From positions 682,001-746,000 of the forward strand of contig NC_015957.1 of NCBI RefSeq assembly GCF_000147815.2: DNA of 64,000 bases. Direction: 5' to 3'. Below, in pieces: positions 37,900 to 47,187 of the stretch. The notes below the pieces were generated by a model. The model searched no databases and was not told where the DNA came from. It saw nothing but the letters and a program-made list of their open reading frames with translations. The number at the start of each line of letters is the position of its first letter. Within the stretch, counting starts at the first letter, position 1. The translations under genes were made by a program, and so were the position numbers. The stretch comes from Streptomyces violaceusniger Tu 4113 (GTDB taxonomy: Bacteria; Actinomycetota; Actinomycetes; Streptomycetales; Streptomycetaceae).

Positions 37900-38910
37900 T
37901 CACAGCTTGCGCAGGGACAGCCGCTGGACCTTGTGGTCCGGCCCCTTGCGCAGCACCAGCGTCGCCCGGCCCCGCGTGGGCTGGACGTTCTGCTTCAGAT
38001 TGGGCTTGTTGATGGTCCGCCAGATCATTTTGCCGTAGTCCAGCGCCTCCTCCTCGGAGACCTGGGTGTACTTGCGGAAGTACGAGGAGGGGTCCTGGAA
38101 GGCCGTCTCCCGCAGCTTCCTGAAGCGGCCCAGATACCAGCGCTCGATGTCCTCGGTCCGGGCGTCCACGTACACGCTGAAGTCGAAGAAGTCCGCGAGC
38201 CCCACCCGGGTCAGCCCGTCGTTCCCCGGCAGCGCGGGCTGCAGCACATTGAGCCCCTCGACGATCAGGATGTCGGGGTGGTGCACGGTCTGCCGCTCGT
38301 CCGGCACGATGTCGTAGATCAGGTGCGAGTAGACCGGCGCCGACACCTCCGCCCGGCCCGCCTTCACATCGGCGACGAAGCGGGTCAGCGCCCTGCGGTC
38401 GTAGCTCTCGGGGAACCCCTTGCGGGACATCAGCCCGCGGCGCCGCAGCTCGGCGTTGGGGTACAGAAAGCCGTCGGTGGTGATCAGCTCCACCCGCGGA
38501 TGCTCGGGCCAGCGGGCCAGCAGCGCCTGGAGCAGCCGGGCGGTGGTCGACTTGCCGACCGCGACACTGCCCGCCACGCCGATGACGAAGGGCGTACCTG
38601 GCTGGGCGCCGTTGCCCCGCTTGGTGTCGCCGAGGAAGGTGTTGAGCGCGCCGCGCAGATTGCCGGTGGCGGCCACGTAGAGGTTGAGCAGCCGGGACAG
38701 CGGCAGATAGACGTCCCGCACCTCTTCGAGGTCGATGACGTCGCCGAGTCCCCGCAGCTTCTCCACCTCCTCGGCGGTCAGCGGCAGCGGGGTCTTGTCC
38801 CGCAGCGCGCTCCACTCGGCGCGGGACAGATCCACATACGGGGTCGCCTCGCCGCTCCGCCGCTGCGGGCCGCGCACGGTGCGCGCCGCGCGCGCGCTTG
38901 ACGTGATCAC
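37900..38910 (-). CDS. coaA: Type I pantothenate kinase
   Basis: 336 aa; it phosphorylates pantothenate, the first and usually limiting step of CoA synthesis. P-loop [12 protein letters not shown] at residues 111-122, [13 protein letters not shown], the catalytic region [15 protein letters not shown], and the C-terminal [17 protein letters not shown]. It starts at GTG with SD GAGGGG; the first ~20 residues are a poorly conserved extension. It is transcribed divergently from glmS across ~95 bp. Confidence 0.98.
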   Translation of the reverse strand: MITSSARAARTVRGPQRRSGEATPYVDLSRAEWSALRDKTPLPLTAEEVEKLRGLGDVIDLEEVRDVYLPLSRLLNLYVAATGNLRGALNTFLGDTKRGNGAQPGTPFVIGVAGSVAVGKSTTARLLQALLARWPEHPRVELITTDGFLYPNAELRRRGLMSRKGFPESYDRRALTRFVADVKAGRAEVSAPVYSHLIYDIVPDERQTVHHPDILIVEGLNVLQPALPGNDGLTRVGLADFFDFSVYVDARTEDIERWYLGRFRKLRETAFQDPSSYFRKYTQVSEEEALDYGKMIWRTINKPNLKQNVQPTRGRATLVLRKGPDHKVQRLSLRKL

Positions 38911-38993
38911 CCCCTCATTGTCATGGCAGGGACCGGCCGAGTGAGCGCGGTTGCGGCGTGGGGTCGGTCACCCCGGCCCGGGGCCGGGGGTCG

Positions 38994-38999
38994 TACGCT
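38994..38999 (+). promoter_or_regulatory. -10 element of glmS; leaderless transcript suggested
   Basis: TACGCT lies 6 nt before the glmS ATG, and no SD is present, so transcription would begin at or next to the start codon. A CCCCGG..CCGGGG dyad occupies the expected spacer region. No good -35 is seen. Confidence 0.4.
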
Positions 39000-39005
39000 G
39001 CGTCC

Positions 39006-40853
39006 ATGTGCGGAATCGTTGGTTATGTGGGAGGGCGGTCGGCCCTCGATGTCGTCCTCGCCGGACTCAAGCGGCTGGAGTACCGCGGCTATGACTCGGC
39101 GGGCGTCGCCGTGCTGGCCGATGGCGGGTTGGCGGCCGCCAAGAAGGCGGGCAAGCTGGCCAACCTGGAGAAGGAGCTGGCCGACCGGCCGCTGCCCACC
39201 GGCAGTACCGGCATCGGCCATACCCGGTGGGCCACCCACGGCGGCCCGACCGACGCCAACGCCCATCCGCACCTGGACAACGCGGGCCGGGTCTCGGTCG
39301 TCCACAACGGCATCATCGAGAACTTCGCCGCGCTCCGCGCCGAGCTGGCCGAGCGCGGCCACGACCTGGCCTCCGAGACCGACACCGAGGTCGTGGCGCA
39401 TCTGCTCGCCGAGTCGTTCTCCTCCTGCGGCGACCTCGCCGAGGCGATGCGGCAGGTCTGCCGCCGCCTGGACGGCGCCTTCACCCTGGTCGCGGTGCAC
39501 GCGGACGCGCCCGATGTGGTGGTCGGGGCGCGCCGCAACTCGCCTCTGGTCGTCGGCGTCGGCGAGGACGAGGCGTTCCTCGCCTCCGACGTGGCCGCCT
39601 TCATCGCCCACACCCGCGAGGCCATCGAGCTGGGCCAGGACCAGGTCGTGGAGGCCCGCCGGGAGGGTGTGGTCGTCACCGACTTCGACGGGGCGCCGGC
39701 CGAGGTCCGCCCGTACCACGTGGACTGGGACGCCTCCGCCGCCGAGAAGGGCGGCTACGACTACTTCATGCTCAAGGAGATCGCCGAGCAGCCGAAGGCC
39801 GTCGCGGACACCCTGCTCGGCCGGATCGACCTGGCCGGGAACCTCTGCCTGGACGAGGTGCACATCCCCGCCTCGGTGCTGCGCGAGGTCAGCAAGGTCG
39901 TGATCGTCGCGTGCGGCACCGCCTACCACGCCGGAATGATCGCCAAATACGCCATCGAGCACTGGACCCGGATCCCCTGCGAGACGGAGCTGGCCAGCGA
40001 GTTCCGCTACCGCGATCCGATCCTGGACCAGCGGACGCTGGTGATCGCCATCTCCCAGTCCGGCGAGACCATGGACACCCTGATGGCGCTGCGGCACGCG
40101 CGGGAGCAGGGCGCGAAGGTGCTGGCCATCTGCAATACGAACGGCTCCACCATCCCGCGCGAGTCGGACGCGGTGCTCTACACCCACGCCGGGCCCGAGG
40201 TCGCCGTCGCCTCCACCAAGGCGTTCCTCACCCAGTTGGTGGCCTGCTACCTGGTGGCGCTCTACCTGGGCCAGGTGCGCGGCACCAAGTGGGGCGACGA
40301 GATCCTCTCCGTGATCCGCGAGCTGTCGGAGATCGCGACCCAGGTGGACCAGGTCCTGGAGACCATGGAGCCGGTACGCGAGCTGGCCCGCACCCTGGCG
40401 GACAAGAACACGGTCCTGTTCCTGGGCCGTCACGTGGGCTACCCGGTCGCCCTGGAGGGCGCGCTCAAGCTCAAGGAGCTCGCGTACATGCACGCCGAGG
40501 GCTTCGCGGCGGGCGAGCTCAAGCACGGGCCGATCGCGCTGATCGAGCACGACGTACCGGTCGTGGTGGTCGTCCCATCCCCGCGCGGACGCTCGGTCCT
40601 CCACGACAAGATCGTCTCCAACATCCAGGAGATCCGGGCACGCGGCGCCCGCACGATCGTCATCGCCGAGCGCGGGGACGAGACGGTGGCCCCCTACGCC
40701 GACCACCTGATCGAGATCCCCGCCACCCCCACCCTGCTGCAGCCCCTGGTCGCGACCGTCCCGCTGCAGGTCTTCGCATGCGAGCTGGCCACGGCGCGCG
40801 GCAACGAGGTCGACCAGCCGAGGAACCTCGCCAAGTCGGTGACCGTGGAGTGA
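39006..40853 (+). CDS. glmS: Glutamine-fructose-6-phosphate aminotransferase (isomerizing)
   Basis: 615 aa; it makes glucosamine-6-P from fructose-6-P and glutamine. The N-terminal glutaminase begins [10 protein letters not shown] (Cys2 becomes the nucleophile after Met removal), with [19 protein letters not shown]. Two SIS domains follow ([38 protein letters not shown]), ending LAKSVTVE. The start is fixed by the need for an N-terminal Cys. No SD precedes it. acpS follows 16 bp downstream, so the two are likely co-transcribed. Confidence 0.99.
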   Translation: MCGIVGYVGGRSALDVVLAGLKRLEYRGYDSAGVAVLADGGLAAAKKAGKLANLEKELADRPLPTGSTGIGHTRWATHGGPTDANAHPHLDNAGRVSVVHNGIIENFAALRAELAERGHDLASETDTEVVAHLLAESFSSCGDLAEAMRQVCRRLDGAFTLVAVHADAPDVVVGARRNSPLVVGVGEDEAFLASDVAAFIAHTREAIELGQDQVVEARREGVVVTDFDGAPAEVRPYHVDWDASAAEKGGYDYFMLKEIAEQPKAVADTLLGRIDLAGNLCLDEVHIPASVLREVSKVVIVACGTAYHAGMIAKYAIEHWTRIPCETELASEFRYRDPILDQRTLVIAISQSGETMDTLMALRHAREQGAKVLAICNTNGSTIPRESDAVLYTHAGPEVAVASTKAFLTQLVACYLVALYLGQVRGTKWGDEILSVIRELSEIATQVDQVLETMEPVRELARTLADKNTVLFLGRHVGYPVALEGALKLKELAYMHAEGFAAGELKHGPIALIEHDVPVVVVVPSPRGRSVLHDKIVSNIQEIRARGARTIVIAERGDETVAPYADHLIEIPATPTLLQPLVATVPLQVFACELATARGNEVDQPRNLAKSVTVE

Positions 40854-40869
40854 CCCGACGGATGACGGC

Positions 40870-41238
40870 GTGATCGTCGGCGTGGGCATCGACGTGGCCG
40901 GTATCGACCGTTTCGCGGAGGCGCTGGAACGCACGCCCGGCCTGGCGGACCGCCTCTTCGTCGAGCGCGAGCTGTGGCTGCCGAGCGGGGAACGCCGCGG
41001 CATGGCCTCCCTGGCAGCCCGCTTCGCGGCCAAGGAGGCCCTGGCCAAGTCCCTGGGCGCCCCCGGCGGCCTCCGCTGGACGGACGCCGAGATCCTCACC
41101 GAACCCAGCGGCCGCCCCCGTCTCTCCGTCCGCGGCACGGTCGCCGTATGCGCGGAGCGGCTGGGGGTGCGGGGACTGCACGTCTCACTGAGCCATGACG
41201 CGGGGGTCGCGTCGGCGGTGGTGATCGCGGAGGGGTGA
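40870..41238 (+). CDS. acpS: Holo-[acyl-carrier-protein] synthase
   Basis: 122 aa; it transfers 4'-phosphopantetheine from CoA to ACP. Mg2+/CoA-binding motifs are both present: [12 protein letters not shown] (D8) and [15 protein letters not shown] (the conserved Glu). The C-terminal [19 protein letters not shown] is typical. GTG start. It sits with glmS and close to coaA, which makes its substrate precursor. It converges on nnr across a very long inverted repeat. Confidence 0.97.
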   Translation: MIVGVGIDVAGIDRFAEALERTPGLADRLFVERELWLPSGERRGMASLAARFAAKEALAKSLGAPGGLRWTDAEILTEPSGRPRLSVRGTVAVCAERLGVRGLHVSLSHDAGVASAVVIAEG

Positions 41239-41426
41239 GGGTTCCGCTGGGTGCGGCTTGCGGGTGCGGTTTGCGAGTGCGGGTGCGTGGTGGTTGCTGG
41301 GGTGCGCGGTCGGTTGTGTGGTGGGTGCCGGGGGCGGGGCCTCCGGCACCCACCACGAACACCAGGCGCACCACCCACGCACCCGCACCCGCACCCGCAA
41401 CGACGCACCCGCACCCAGCGGAACCC
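41239..41426. terminator. 188-nt foldback between convergent acpS and nnr
   Basis: The outer arms are 18 perfect base pairs (41239-41256 and 41409-41426, starting GGGTTCCGCTGGGTGC). The inner arms are 14 perfect pairs (GTGGTGGGTGCCGG at 41318-41331 and its complement at 41343-41356). Between them GGGTGCG-type runs pair imperfectly. The ends abut the acpS stop and lie 10 bp from the nnr stop, so it serves both genes. Confidence 0.8.
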
Positions 41427-41435
41427 GCGGAACCC

Positions 41436-42920
41436 TCAGGCCAGCACGTCCCGCCACGTGTCCGTCAGCGCCGTCGACACGTCGTACGCCGCGATAGGGG
41501 CGCCATGCGGGGCCGTGGTGCGGCGGGGGGCCAGGCCGTGGAGGTAGGCGCCGACGGAGGCGGCATCGCGGGCGGGGAGGCCCGTGGCGAGCAGGGAACC
41601 GATCAGGCCGGAGAGCACGTCGCCGCTGCCCGCCGTGGCCAGCCAGCCGGTGCCGGTGGGGTTGACGCGTACCGGCTGGTGCTCGGCGGCGATCAGCGTG
41701 GTGGACCCCTTCAGGAGGACGGTCGCGCCGTAGCGTTCGGACAGGGCCCGGACGGCGGCGAGGCGGCCCGACTCGACCTCCTCGCGGCTCACGCCGAGCA
41801 GCGCCGCGGCCTCGCCCGCATGCGGGGTGAGGACGGTCGCCGCCTCGCGTTTGCGCAGGTCGCTCCCGGTGGGCAGCAGGTGGAGCCCATCGGCGTCGAC
41901 CAGGACCGGGACGTCGGAGGCGAGGACGTCGTCCAGGGAGTGCTTGGCCGCCGCGCCGTCGCCGAGGCCGGGGCCGACGACCCACGACTGGACGCGGCCC
42001 GCCTTGGCCGGGGGCCCGGTGTGGACGAGGGTCTCGGGGAAGCGCGAGATGACGTTGTCGGCGGCGGGGCCGACGTAGCGCACCGCCCCCGCGCCGCCCC
42101 GCAGCGCGCCAGAGACGGCCAGGACGGCCGCGCCCGGGTAGCGGGCGGAGCCCGCGACGACGCCCACCACGCCGCGCCGGTACTTGTCGCTCTCGGGTGT
42201 GGGCCGGGGCAGCAGCGCCGCGACGTCCTCGTGCTGGAGCGCCTCCACGTCGGGGTCGGCCGGAAGATGGGCGTCCAGGCCGATGTCGATCAGCCGCAGG
42301 GCGCCCGCGTGGGTGTGGGCGGGGTCGATGAGCAGCCCCGGCTTGTACGTGCCGAAGGTGATCGTGGCGTTGGCGCGCACGGCGGAGCCGCGCACCTCGC
42401 CGGTGTCGGCGTCGACCCCGCTGGGCAGATCCACGGCGACGACGATGCCGCGCACCGCCCGGACCAGCCGCTCCGCGTCGGGCCGCAGCCCGCCCTTGCC
42501 GCCGATGCCGACGATTCCGTCGATGACGAGGTCGGCGCGGGCCACGGCAGCCTCGGCGTCGTCGGAGGCCGCTTCGCCTCGGTCAGTGCCGGCCTGGCCG
42601 CCCTCGGCCGGAACCGTGCGCCCGCCGGCGGCGCGCAGCGCCGCGAGCCCGCCCTGGTGCGCCCGTTCGGGGTTGAGCAGCACCGCCGTGACCCCGGCGC
42701 CGCGCCGGGCCAGCCGGGCGCCCGCGTAGAGCGCGTCACCGCCGTTGTCGCCGCTGCCGACGAGCAGGGCCACCCGGGAGCCGTACACCCGGCCCAGCAG
42801 ATCGGCGCACGCGGCCGCGAGCCCCGCCGCCGCGCGCTGCATGAGCGCTCCTTCGGGCAGCCGCGCCATCAGTTGGCGCTCGGCGGTCCTTACGGTCTCC
42901 ACGCTGTAGGCAATCCTCAT
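41436..42920 (-). CDS. nnr: Bifunctional NAD(P)H-hydrate epimerase / ADP-dependent dehydratase
   Basis: 494 aa; it repairs hydrated NAD(P)H. The N-terminal YjeF-like epimerase (residues ~1-215) carries VGSGDNGGDALYAGARLARR and GIVVAVDLPSGVDADTGEV. The C-terminal ribokinase-like dehydratase (~225-494) carries LTPHAGEAAALLG, LLKGSTTLIA and TAGSGDVLSGLIGSLLA. The start is ATG 42920 (MRIAYSVETVR); a longer frame upstream has no homology. Divergent from alr by 83 bp. Confidence 0.97.
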   Translation of the reverse strand: MRIAYSVETVRTAERQLMARLPEGALMQRAAAGLAAACADLLGRVYGSRVALLVGSGDNGGDALYAGARLARRGAGVTAVLLNPERAHQGGLAALRAAGGRTVPAEGGQAGTDRGEAASDDAEAAVARADLVIDGIVGIGGKGGLRPDAERLVRAVRGIVVAVDLPSGVDADTGEVRGSAVRANATITFGTYKPGLLIDPAHTHAGALRLIDIGLDAHLPADPDVEALQHEDVAALLPRPTPESDKYRRGVVGVVAGSARYPGAAVLAVSGALRGGAGAVRYVGPAADNVISRFPETLVHTGPPAKAGRVQSWVVGPGLGDGAAAKHSLDDVLASDVPVLVDADGLHLLPTGSDLRKREAATVLTPHAGEAAALLGVSREEVESGRLAAVRALSERYGATVLLKGSTTLIAAEHQPVRVNPTGTGWLATAGSGDVLSGLIGSLLATGLPARDAASVGAYLHGLAPRRTTAPHGAPIAAYDVSTALTDTWRDVLA

Positions 42921-43003
42921 GCTCTTAGTCTCTCGAACAGAGGGCACTCCGTGCGTGGAAGCACGCACTCCGGTCGGCTGATCGGCCTGAGAGACTGACG
43001 GAG

Positions 43004-44158
43004 ATGGACGAGACACCGATGCGCGCCCGTGCCGTGGTCGATCTGGCCGCCCTACGGGCCAACGTAAGGGCGCTGCGCGACGCGGCACCCACGGCCGAGC
43101 TGATGGCCGTGGTCAAGGCGGACGCCTATGGCCACGGCATGATCCCGTGCGCGCGCGCCGCCCGTAAGGCGGGCGCGAGCTGGCTGGGCGCGGCCACGCC
43201 CGAGGAGGCGCTCGGGCTGCGGGCGGCGGGGGACACGGGCCGGCTGATGTGCTGGCTGTGGACGCCCGGCGGGCCCTGGCGGCAGGCGATCGAGGCGGAT
43301 ATCGACGTTTCGGCCAGCGGGCTGTGGGCGCTGCGCGAGGCCGTCGCGGCGGCGCGCGCGTGCGGCCGTACGGCGCGGCTCCACCTCAAGGCGGACACCG
43401 GGCTCGGTCGTAGCGGCTGCCAGCCCGCCGACTGGCCCGCCCTGGTCGACGAGGCCCGCGCGGCCGAGGCGGAAGGGGCCATTCGGGTGACGGGGCTGTG
43501 GTCCCACTTCGCCTGCGCGGACGAGCCGGGCCATCCGTCCATCGGCGCCCAGCTATCCGTCTTCCGCGAAATGGTGGCACACGCCGAACAGGCGGGGCTG
43601 CGGCCGGAGGTGCGCCACCTGGCCAACTCCCCGGCGACCCTGACCGTGCCCGAGTCCCACTTCGACCTCGTCCGGACCGGCATCGCCACCTACGGCATCT
43701 CCCCGAGCCCCGAACTCGGCACGGCCGCCGACTTCGGCCTGCGGCCGGTGATGACGCTCTCCGCCGCGCTCGCCTCCGTCAAGCGGGTGCCGGGCGGGCA
43801 CGGCGTCTCCTACGGGCACCGCTATGTGACCCCCGGCGAGACGACTCTCGCGCTGGTGCCCGTCGGATACGGGGACGGCATTCCGCGCCATGCCTCGGGC
43901 ACCGGCCCGGTGCTGGTCGCGGGAAAGTGGCGGACCATCGCGGGTACGGTCGCCATGGACCAGTTCGTGGTGGACTTGGGCGGGGACACCGCCGCCCCGG
44001 GGGACGAGGCGGTGCTGTTCGGTCCGGGTGACCGGGGCGAGCCGACCGCCGAGGACTGGGCACGTGCCGTGGGCTCGATCGCCTATGAGATCGTGACGCG
44101 AATCTCGGCCCGGATCCCCCGCGTTTATGTAGGTGAGGACGGGGGCACAGGGAACTGA
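43004..44158 (+). CDS. alr: Alanine racemase
   Basis: 384 aa; it makes D-Ala for peptidoglycan. PLP lysine K38 lies in AVVKADAYGHGM; the catalytic Tyr region is HGVSYGHRYVTPG; substrate-region segments include RTGIATYGISP and GTVAMDQFVVDLGGD. The start is ATG 43004, although its SD-like GGAG abuts the codon; ATG 43019 (MRARAVVDL) is a possible alternative. The next gene starts 2 bp after the stop, so they form an operon. Confidence 0.98.
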   Translation: MDETPMRARAVVDLAALRANVRALRDAAPTAELMAVVKADAYGHGMIPCARAARKAGASWLGAATPEEALGLRAAGDTGRLMCWLWTPGGPWRQAIEADIDVSASGLWALREAVAAARACGRTARLHLKADTGLGRSGCQPADWPALVDEARAAEAEGAIRVTGLWSHFACADEPGHPSIGAQLSVFREMVAHAEQAGLRPEVRHLANSPATLTVPESHFDLVRTGIATYGISPSPELGTAADFGLRPVMTLSAALASVKRVPGGHGVSYGHRYVTPGETTLALVPVGYGDGIPRHASGTGPVLVAGKWRTIAGTVAMDQFVVDLGGDTAAPGDEAVLFGPGDRGEPTAEDWARAVGSIAYEIVTRISARIPRVYVGEDGGTGN

Positions 44159-44160
44159 CC

Positions 44161-45384
44161 ATGGGCGACGAGAGCACGGCCGGCAGTACGGCAGAGATGG
44201 CGACGAGAGTCGCGGCGGGGGCCACAGCCGTGAGCTGGCGCCGGGGCGCCGGATTCGCGGGAGCCACGATCGGCGTGCTCGCGGCGGGGGCGGCCGCGGG
44301 CGTCGCGCTGGAGCGGCTGACGGTCGGCCGCGGCGTACGACGCAAGGCGCGCCTCGCACTGGACGCCGAGGGCCCTTACGGCACCCTGCGCGGCACTCCG
44401 GGCAGGGCGATCGCCGACGACGGCACCGAGCTCTACTACGAGGTCGAAGAGGTGCGGGAGAACGCCGCCGCGCCCTCGCCGCGACGCAAGCGGCGGTTCG
44501 GGCGCCGCACCCCCACCCCCGTCACCATGGTCTTCAGCCATGGCTACTGCCTCGGCCAGGACTCCTGGCACTTCCAGCGCTCAGCGCTGCGCGAGGTGGT
44601 CCGCACCGTCTACTGGGACCAGCGCTGCCATGGCCGCTCGGCGCGCGGCTGCTCCCAGGCGGACGGCGAGGCGATCAGCATCGACCAGCTCGGCCGCGAT
44701 CTGAAGGCGGTCATAGACGCGGCCGCGCCCGAGGGCCCGCTGGTGCTGGTCGGCCACTCCATGGGCGGGATGACGATGATGGCGCTCGCCGCGCAGTTCC
44801 CCGACCTGATCCGCGAACGCGTGATCGGCGCGGCCTTCATCGGCACCTCGGCGGGCCGGCTGGGCGAGGTCAGCTTCGGCCTCCCGGTGGTCGGGGTGAA
44901 CGCGGTGCGGCGGGTGCTGCCGGGGCTGCTCAAGGCGCTGGGCTGGCAGGCCGACCTGGTCGAGCGGGGGCGGCGGGCGACCGCCGATCTCTTCGCGGGG
45001 CTGATCAAGCGCTATTCGTTCGGCTCGAAGGACGTGGACCCGGGGGTCGCACGGTTCGCCGAGCGGCTGATCGAGGCCACGCCGATCGATGTGGTGGCGG
45101 AGTTCTACCCGGCGTTCATCGCCCACGACAAGGCGGCCGCGCTGCCGCACTTCGACGGGCGGCCGGTGCTGGTGCTCGCGGGCGACAAGGACCTCATCAC
45201 CCCGATGGAACACAGCGAGGCGATCGCGGAGCTGCTTCCCGGCGCTGAGCTGGTGATCCTCGAAGAGGCCGGGCATCTGGTGATCCTCGAGCATCCCGAG
45301 GTGGTCAACGGCCACCTGACCGAGCTGCTCTCGCGGGCCGTGGACGGGGCGGGCGACCGGGCGAAGTGGGGCGTGTCGGGCTGA
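44161..45384 (+). CDS. Alpha/beta hydrolase with N-terminal membrane segment
   Basis: 407 aa. A hydrophobic segment (residues ~30-50, AGFAGATIGVLAAGAAAGVA) suggests membrane association. The hydrolase domain has VTMVFSHGYCLGQDSWHF (oxyanion region), DQRCHGRS, the nucleophile elbow VGHSMGGMT and a late His in EEAGHLVILEHP. The family spans esterases, lipases and peptidases, so the substrate is unknown. It follows alr by 2 bp and, in other streptomycetes, is followed closely by tsaE; here a 1.8-kb segment intervenes. The last 75 bp shared with a second copy lie at 45265-45339. Confidence 0.93.
   Translation: MGDESTAGSTAEMATRVAAGATAVSWRRGAGFAGATIGVLAAGAAAGVALERLTVGRGVRRKARLALDAEGPYGTLRGTPGRAIADDGTELYYEVEEVRENAAAPSPRRKRRFGRRTPTPVTMVFSHGYCLGQDSWHFQRSALREVVRTVYWDQRCHGRSARGCSQADGEAISIDQLGRDLKAVIDAAAPEGPLVLVGHSMGGMTMMALAAQFPDLIRERVIGAAFIGTSAGRLGEVSFGLPVVGVNAVRRVLPGLLKALGWQADLVERGRRATADLFAGLIKRYSFGSKDVDPGVARFAERLIEATPIDVVAEFYPAFIAHDKAAALPHFDGRPVLVLAGDKDLITPMEHSEAIAELLPGAELVILEEAGHLVILEHPEVVNGHLTELLSRAVDGAGDRAKWGVSG
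45265..45339 (+). repeat. 75-bp direct repeat, copy 1 (hydrolase 3' end)
   Basis: 72 of 75 bases match 47113-47187. It encodes EAGHLVILEHPEVVNGHLTE at the C-terminus of the hydrolase. Together with copy 2 it brackets the MBL/TetR gene pair. Confidence 0.95.
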
Positions 45385-45618
45385 GGGGCGGGGGCCTGCG
45401 GGGGCCGCCGTGGCGGCCTGGTGCCGAGGTCGGTCGCCGGCGGCGTATCGCTCGCGCGGCTCGGCGAGTTCTGCCCGGCCGAGGCCGGCAACCTCAGGGA
45501 GCCGGGCGCCGTCGTGCTCCAGCGCCCGGCGTGACCAGTGGAAGTCGTGGTCTCCTTCGTGCGCGTCGGACCTATGTCCTGTTGCTGCCTGGGCCCGTTG
45601 GCACGGCGGAGTTTCCGG

Positions 45619-46401
45619 TCATGTGGCCAGGTCCAGCCATTCCCCGACGGCCAGCACGTGTGCGCGGCGTCCGGCGTGCGTGCGGAACTCCTTCTCCGGG
45701 TCGGATACCTCGACGTAGCCCTCGATCTTGTCCGGCTGCTCCGTCTCGTAGTGCATGGGCACTGCGTACCGGGCGTCGAGGATCTCCGCGGCCGCGGCGG
45801 CCTGCCTCGGGTCCATCGCGGCGGGCAGCGGGCTCGGCGGCTGCAGGTGCGGCGCGTCGACCACCGCGCCGTTGGCGGGCAGGAACACCGCGTCGAACGG
45901 GCTGAACCGGCGCGCGATGCGCCACCAGTAGCCGTGGAACATCGTGTCGCCGCCGTGGAAGACCCGCTGCCCGTCGGCCTGCACCACCCAGTTCAGCTGG
46001 GGGTCGCCCAGCCCGTCGACGGAGGGGACCGCGGTGACGCGGAACGGCCCGACGTCGCGGGCGGACCAGGCATCCACGACCTCGGCGGCCAGCCGGTGCA
46101 GGGCCAGTTCGCGCTCGGCCGGCAGCGTCGTCACGTTGTCCACGTCGTCGCCGTGACCGGGCGCCGGTCGCAGCACCGGCGCCCCCGGCGTCAGCGCGTT
46201 CGCGAGCGCGGACGCGTCGGTGTGGTCCCGGTGCAGGTGGGTGACCAGTGCGGCGGTGACCATCCCGCTCGGCACCGCCAGCCCCTCGCCGGGCTTCCAC
46301 CCCGTGAACAGCGGTGAGAGGTCCCGCACGTAGTCGATCACCAGTCGCTTGCCGCCTGCCTCGATCTCCAGTCCGGCCCAGCCCAGTCGTCGCACCCGCA
46401 T
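45619..46401 (-). CDS. Metallo-beta-lactamase-fold hydrolase
   Basis: 260 aa of the UlaG-like/MBL superfamily. The metal motif THLHRDH gives H55, H57, D59 and H60; later ligand regions are VFHGGDTMFHG (Asp) and VPMHYETEQPDKIEGY (His). It begins MRVRRLGWAGLEIEAGGKRL. The start is ATG 46401, because GAAGGAG lies 6 nt upstream; the ATG at 46431 lies almost on the predicted -10. The substrate is unknown. It is divergent from a TetR gene with a shared inverted operator, which suggests TetR control. The pair lies between two copies of a 75-bp repeat. Confidence 0.9.
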   Translation of the reverse strand: MRVRRLGWAGLEIEAGGKRLVIDYVRDLSPLFTGWKPGEGLAVPSGMVTAALVTHLHRDHTDASALANALTPGAPVLRPAPGHGDDVDNVTTLPAERELALHRLAAEVVDAWSARDVGPFRVTAVPSVDGLGDPQLNWVVQADGQRVFHGGDTMFHGYWWRIARRFSPFDAVFLPANGAVVDAPHLQPPSPLPAAMDPRQAAAAAEILDARYAVPMHYETEQPDKIEGYVEVSDPEKEFRTHAGRRAHVLAVGEWLDLAT

Positions 46402-46437
46402 CCCGCACTCCTTCGTCCCGGTGGTTGCCATGGAATT

Positions 46438-46483
46438 TAGCGTACGGCCGTTCTCTAAAGCAATAGCGAACGGCCGTACGCTA
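46438..46483. promoter_or_regulatory. Divergent operator between MBL and TetR genes; leaderless tetR promoter
   Basis: A 16-bp perfect inverted repeat: TAGCGTACGGCCGTTC (46438-46453) and its complement (46468-46483), 14 nt apart. Each arm contains the dyad GNACGGCCGTNC, so two sites for a dimer are likely. For tetR, TATCCT (46482-46487) lies 6 nt before the ATG, implying a leaderless mRNA. For the MBL gene, TAAATT (complement of 46434-46439) fits a -10 with a ~26-nt leader. Both -10 elements overlap the operator, which suits repression. Confidence 0.7.
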
Positions 46484-46493
46484 TCCTCGTCGC

Positions 46494-47096
46494 ATGTCAC
46501 CACGACGCTCAGCGGTGGAAGCGCAGGCCACCAGGGGCCGGATCCTCGGCCGTGCCGCCGAGATCGCCTCCGAGGAAGGGCTGGACGGCATCACCATCGG
46601 CCGGCTCGCCGAGGAGCTGGAGATGAGCAAGTCCGGGGTGCACAAGCACTTCGGCACCAAGGAGACGCTGCAGATCTCCACGCTGGACAAGGCGTTCGTG
46701 GACTTCTGGCACCGGGTGGTCGAGCCCGCACTGGCCGAGCCGCCGGGTCTGCGGCGGCTGCGCGCGGTGTGCGCCAACTCCGTGGGCTACCTGGAAGCGC
46801 CGCTGCTGCCCGGCGGCTGTCTGATGACCGCGGCGCTCAGCGAGTACGACGGCCGCCCCGGCCTGGTCCGCGACGCGGTGGCCGAGGTGTGGTCGCGCTG
46901 GCGGGAACGGCTGCGGGCGGACCTGGCCGCGGCGGTGGAGAGCGGCGAGCTACCCGCCGGGTTCGACATCGAGCAGGCGCTGTTCGAGATCGTCGCCGCC
47001 GGACTGGCGCTGAACGCGGCCATGCAGCTCCAGCACGATCGGGCGGCCGCGGGCCGGGCCCGCCGCGCGATCGAACGGGCCTTGGGCCAGCCCTGA
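46494..47096 (+). CDS. TetR/AcrR family transcriptional regulator
   Basis: 200 aa. The N-terminal HTH (residues ~12-60) reads RILGRAAEIASEEGLDGITI, then GRLAEELEMSKSGVHKHFGT, a textbook TetR domain. The C-terminal domain (~75-195, CANSVGYLEAPLLPGGCLMT) resembles the TetR_C family found near hydrolases and oxidoreductases. It is expected to repress itself and the divergent MBL gene through the inverted operator. No SD is visible and the -10 is 6 nt upstream, so translation is probably leaderless. The inducer is unknown. Confidence 0.93.
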   Translation: MSPRRSAVEAQATRGRILGRAAEIASEEGLDGITIGRLAEELEMSKSGVHKHFGTKETLQISTLDKAFVDFWHRVVEPALAEPPGLRRLRAVCANSVGYLEAPLLPGGCLMTAALSEYDGRPGLVRDAVAEVWSRWRERLRADLAAAVESGELPAGFDIEQALFEIVAAGLALNAAMQLQHDRAAAGRARRAIERALGQP

Positions 47097-47112
47097 CCGC
47101 ACGCCGGACCGG

Positions 47113-47187
47113 GAGGCCGGGCATCTGGTGATCATGGGGCATCCCGAGGTGGTCAACGGCCACCTGACCGAGCTGCTCTCGCGGGCC
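47113..47187 (+). pseudogene. Copy 2 of the 75-bp repeat: displaced 3' fragment of the alpha/beta hydrolase gene
   Basis: 72/75 identical to 45265-45339, in the same orientation, with three substitutions in CCTCGA versus CATGGG. It has no promoter or domain of its own. A 22-bp perfect palindrome (47185-47206, GCCGCGGGCCGCGGCCCGCG...) begins where the similarity ends. The simplest reading is a duplication formed when the MBL/TetR segment entered between the hydrolase and tsaE genes. Confidence 0.8.

Noticed and set aside
38907..41414. Long 835-residue open frame antisense to glmS
   Set aside because: It mirrors the glmS/acpS coding frames, is Arg/Ala/Pro-rich without domains, and arises from high GC at third positions.
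45385..45618. Possible small coding remnant (frame ending LREPGAVVLQRPA) between the hydrolase and the MBL gene
   Set aside because: Short, no start or domain recognised. Could be decay of an older gene but not supportable.
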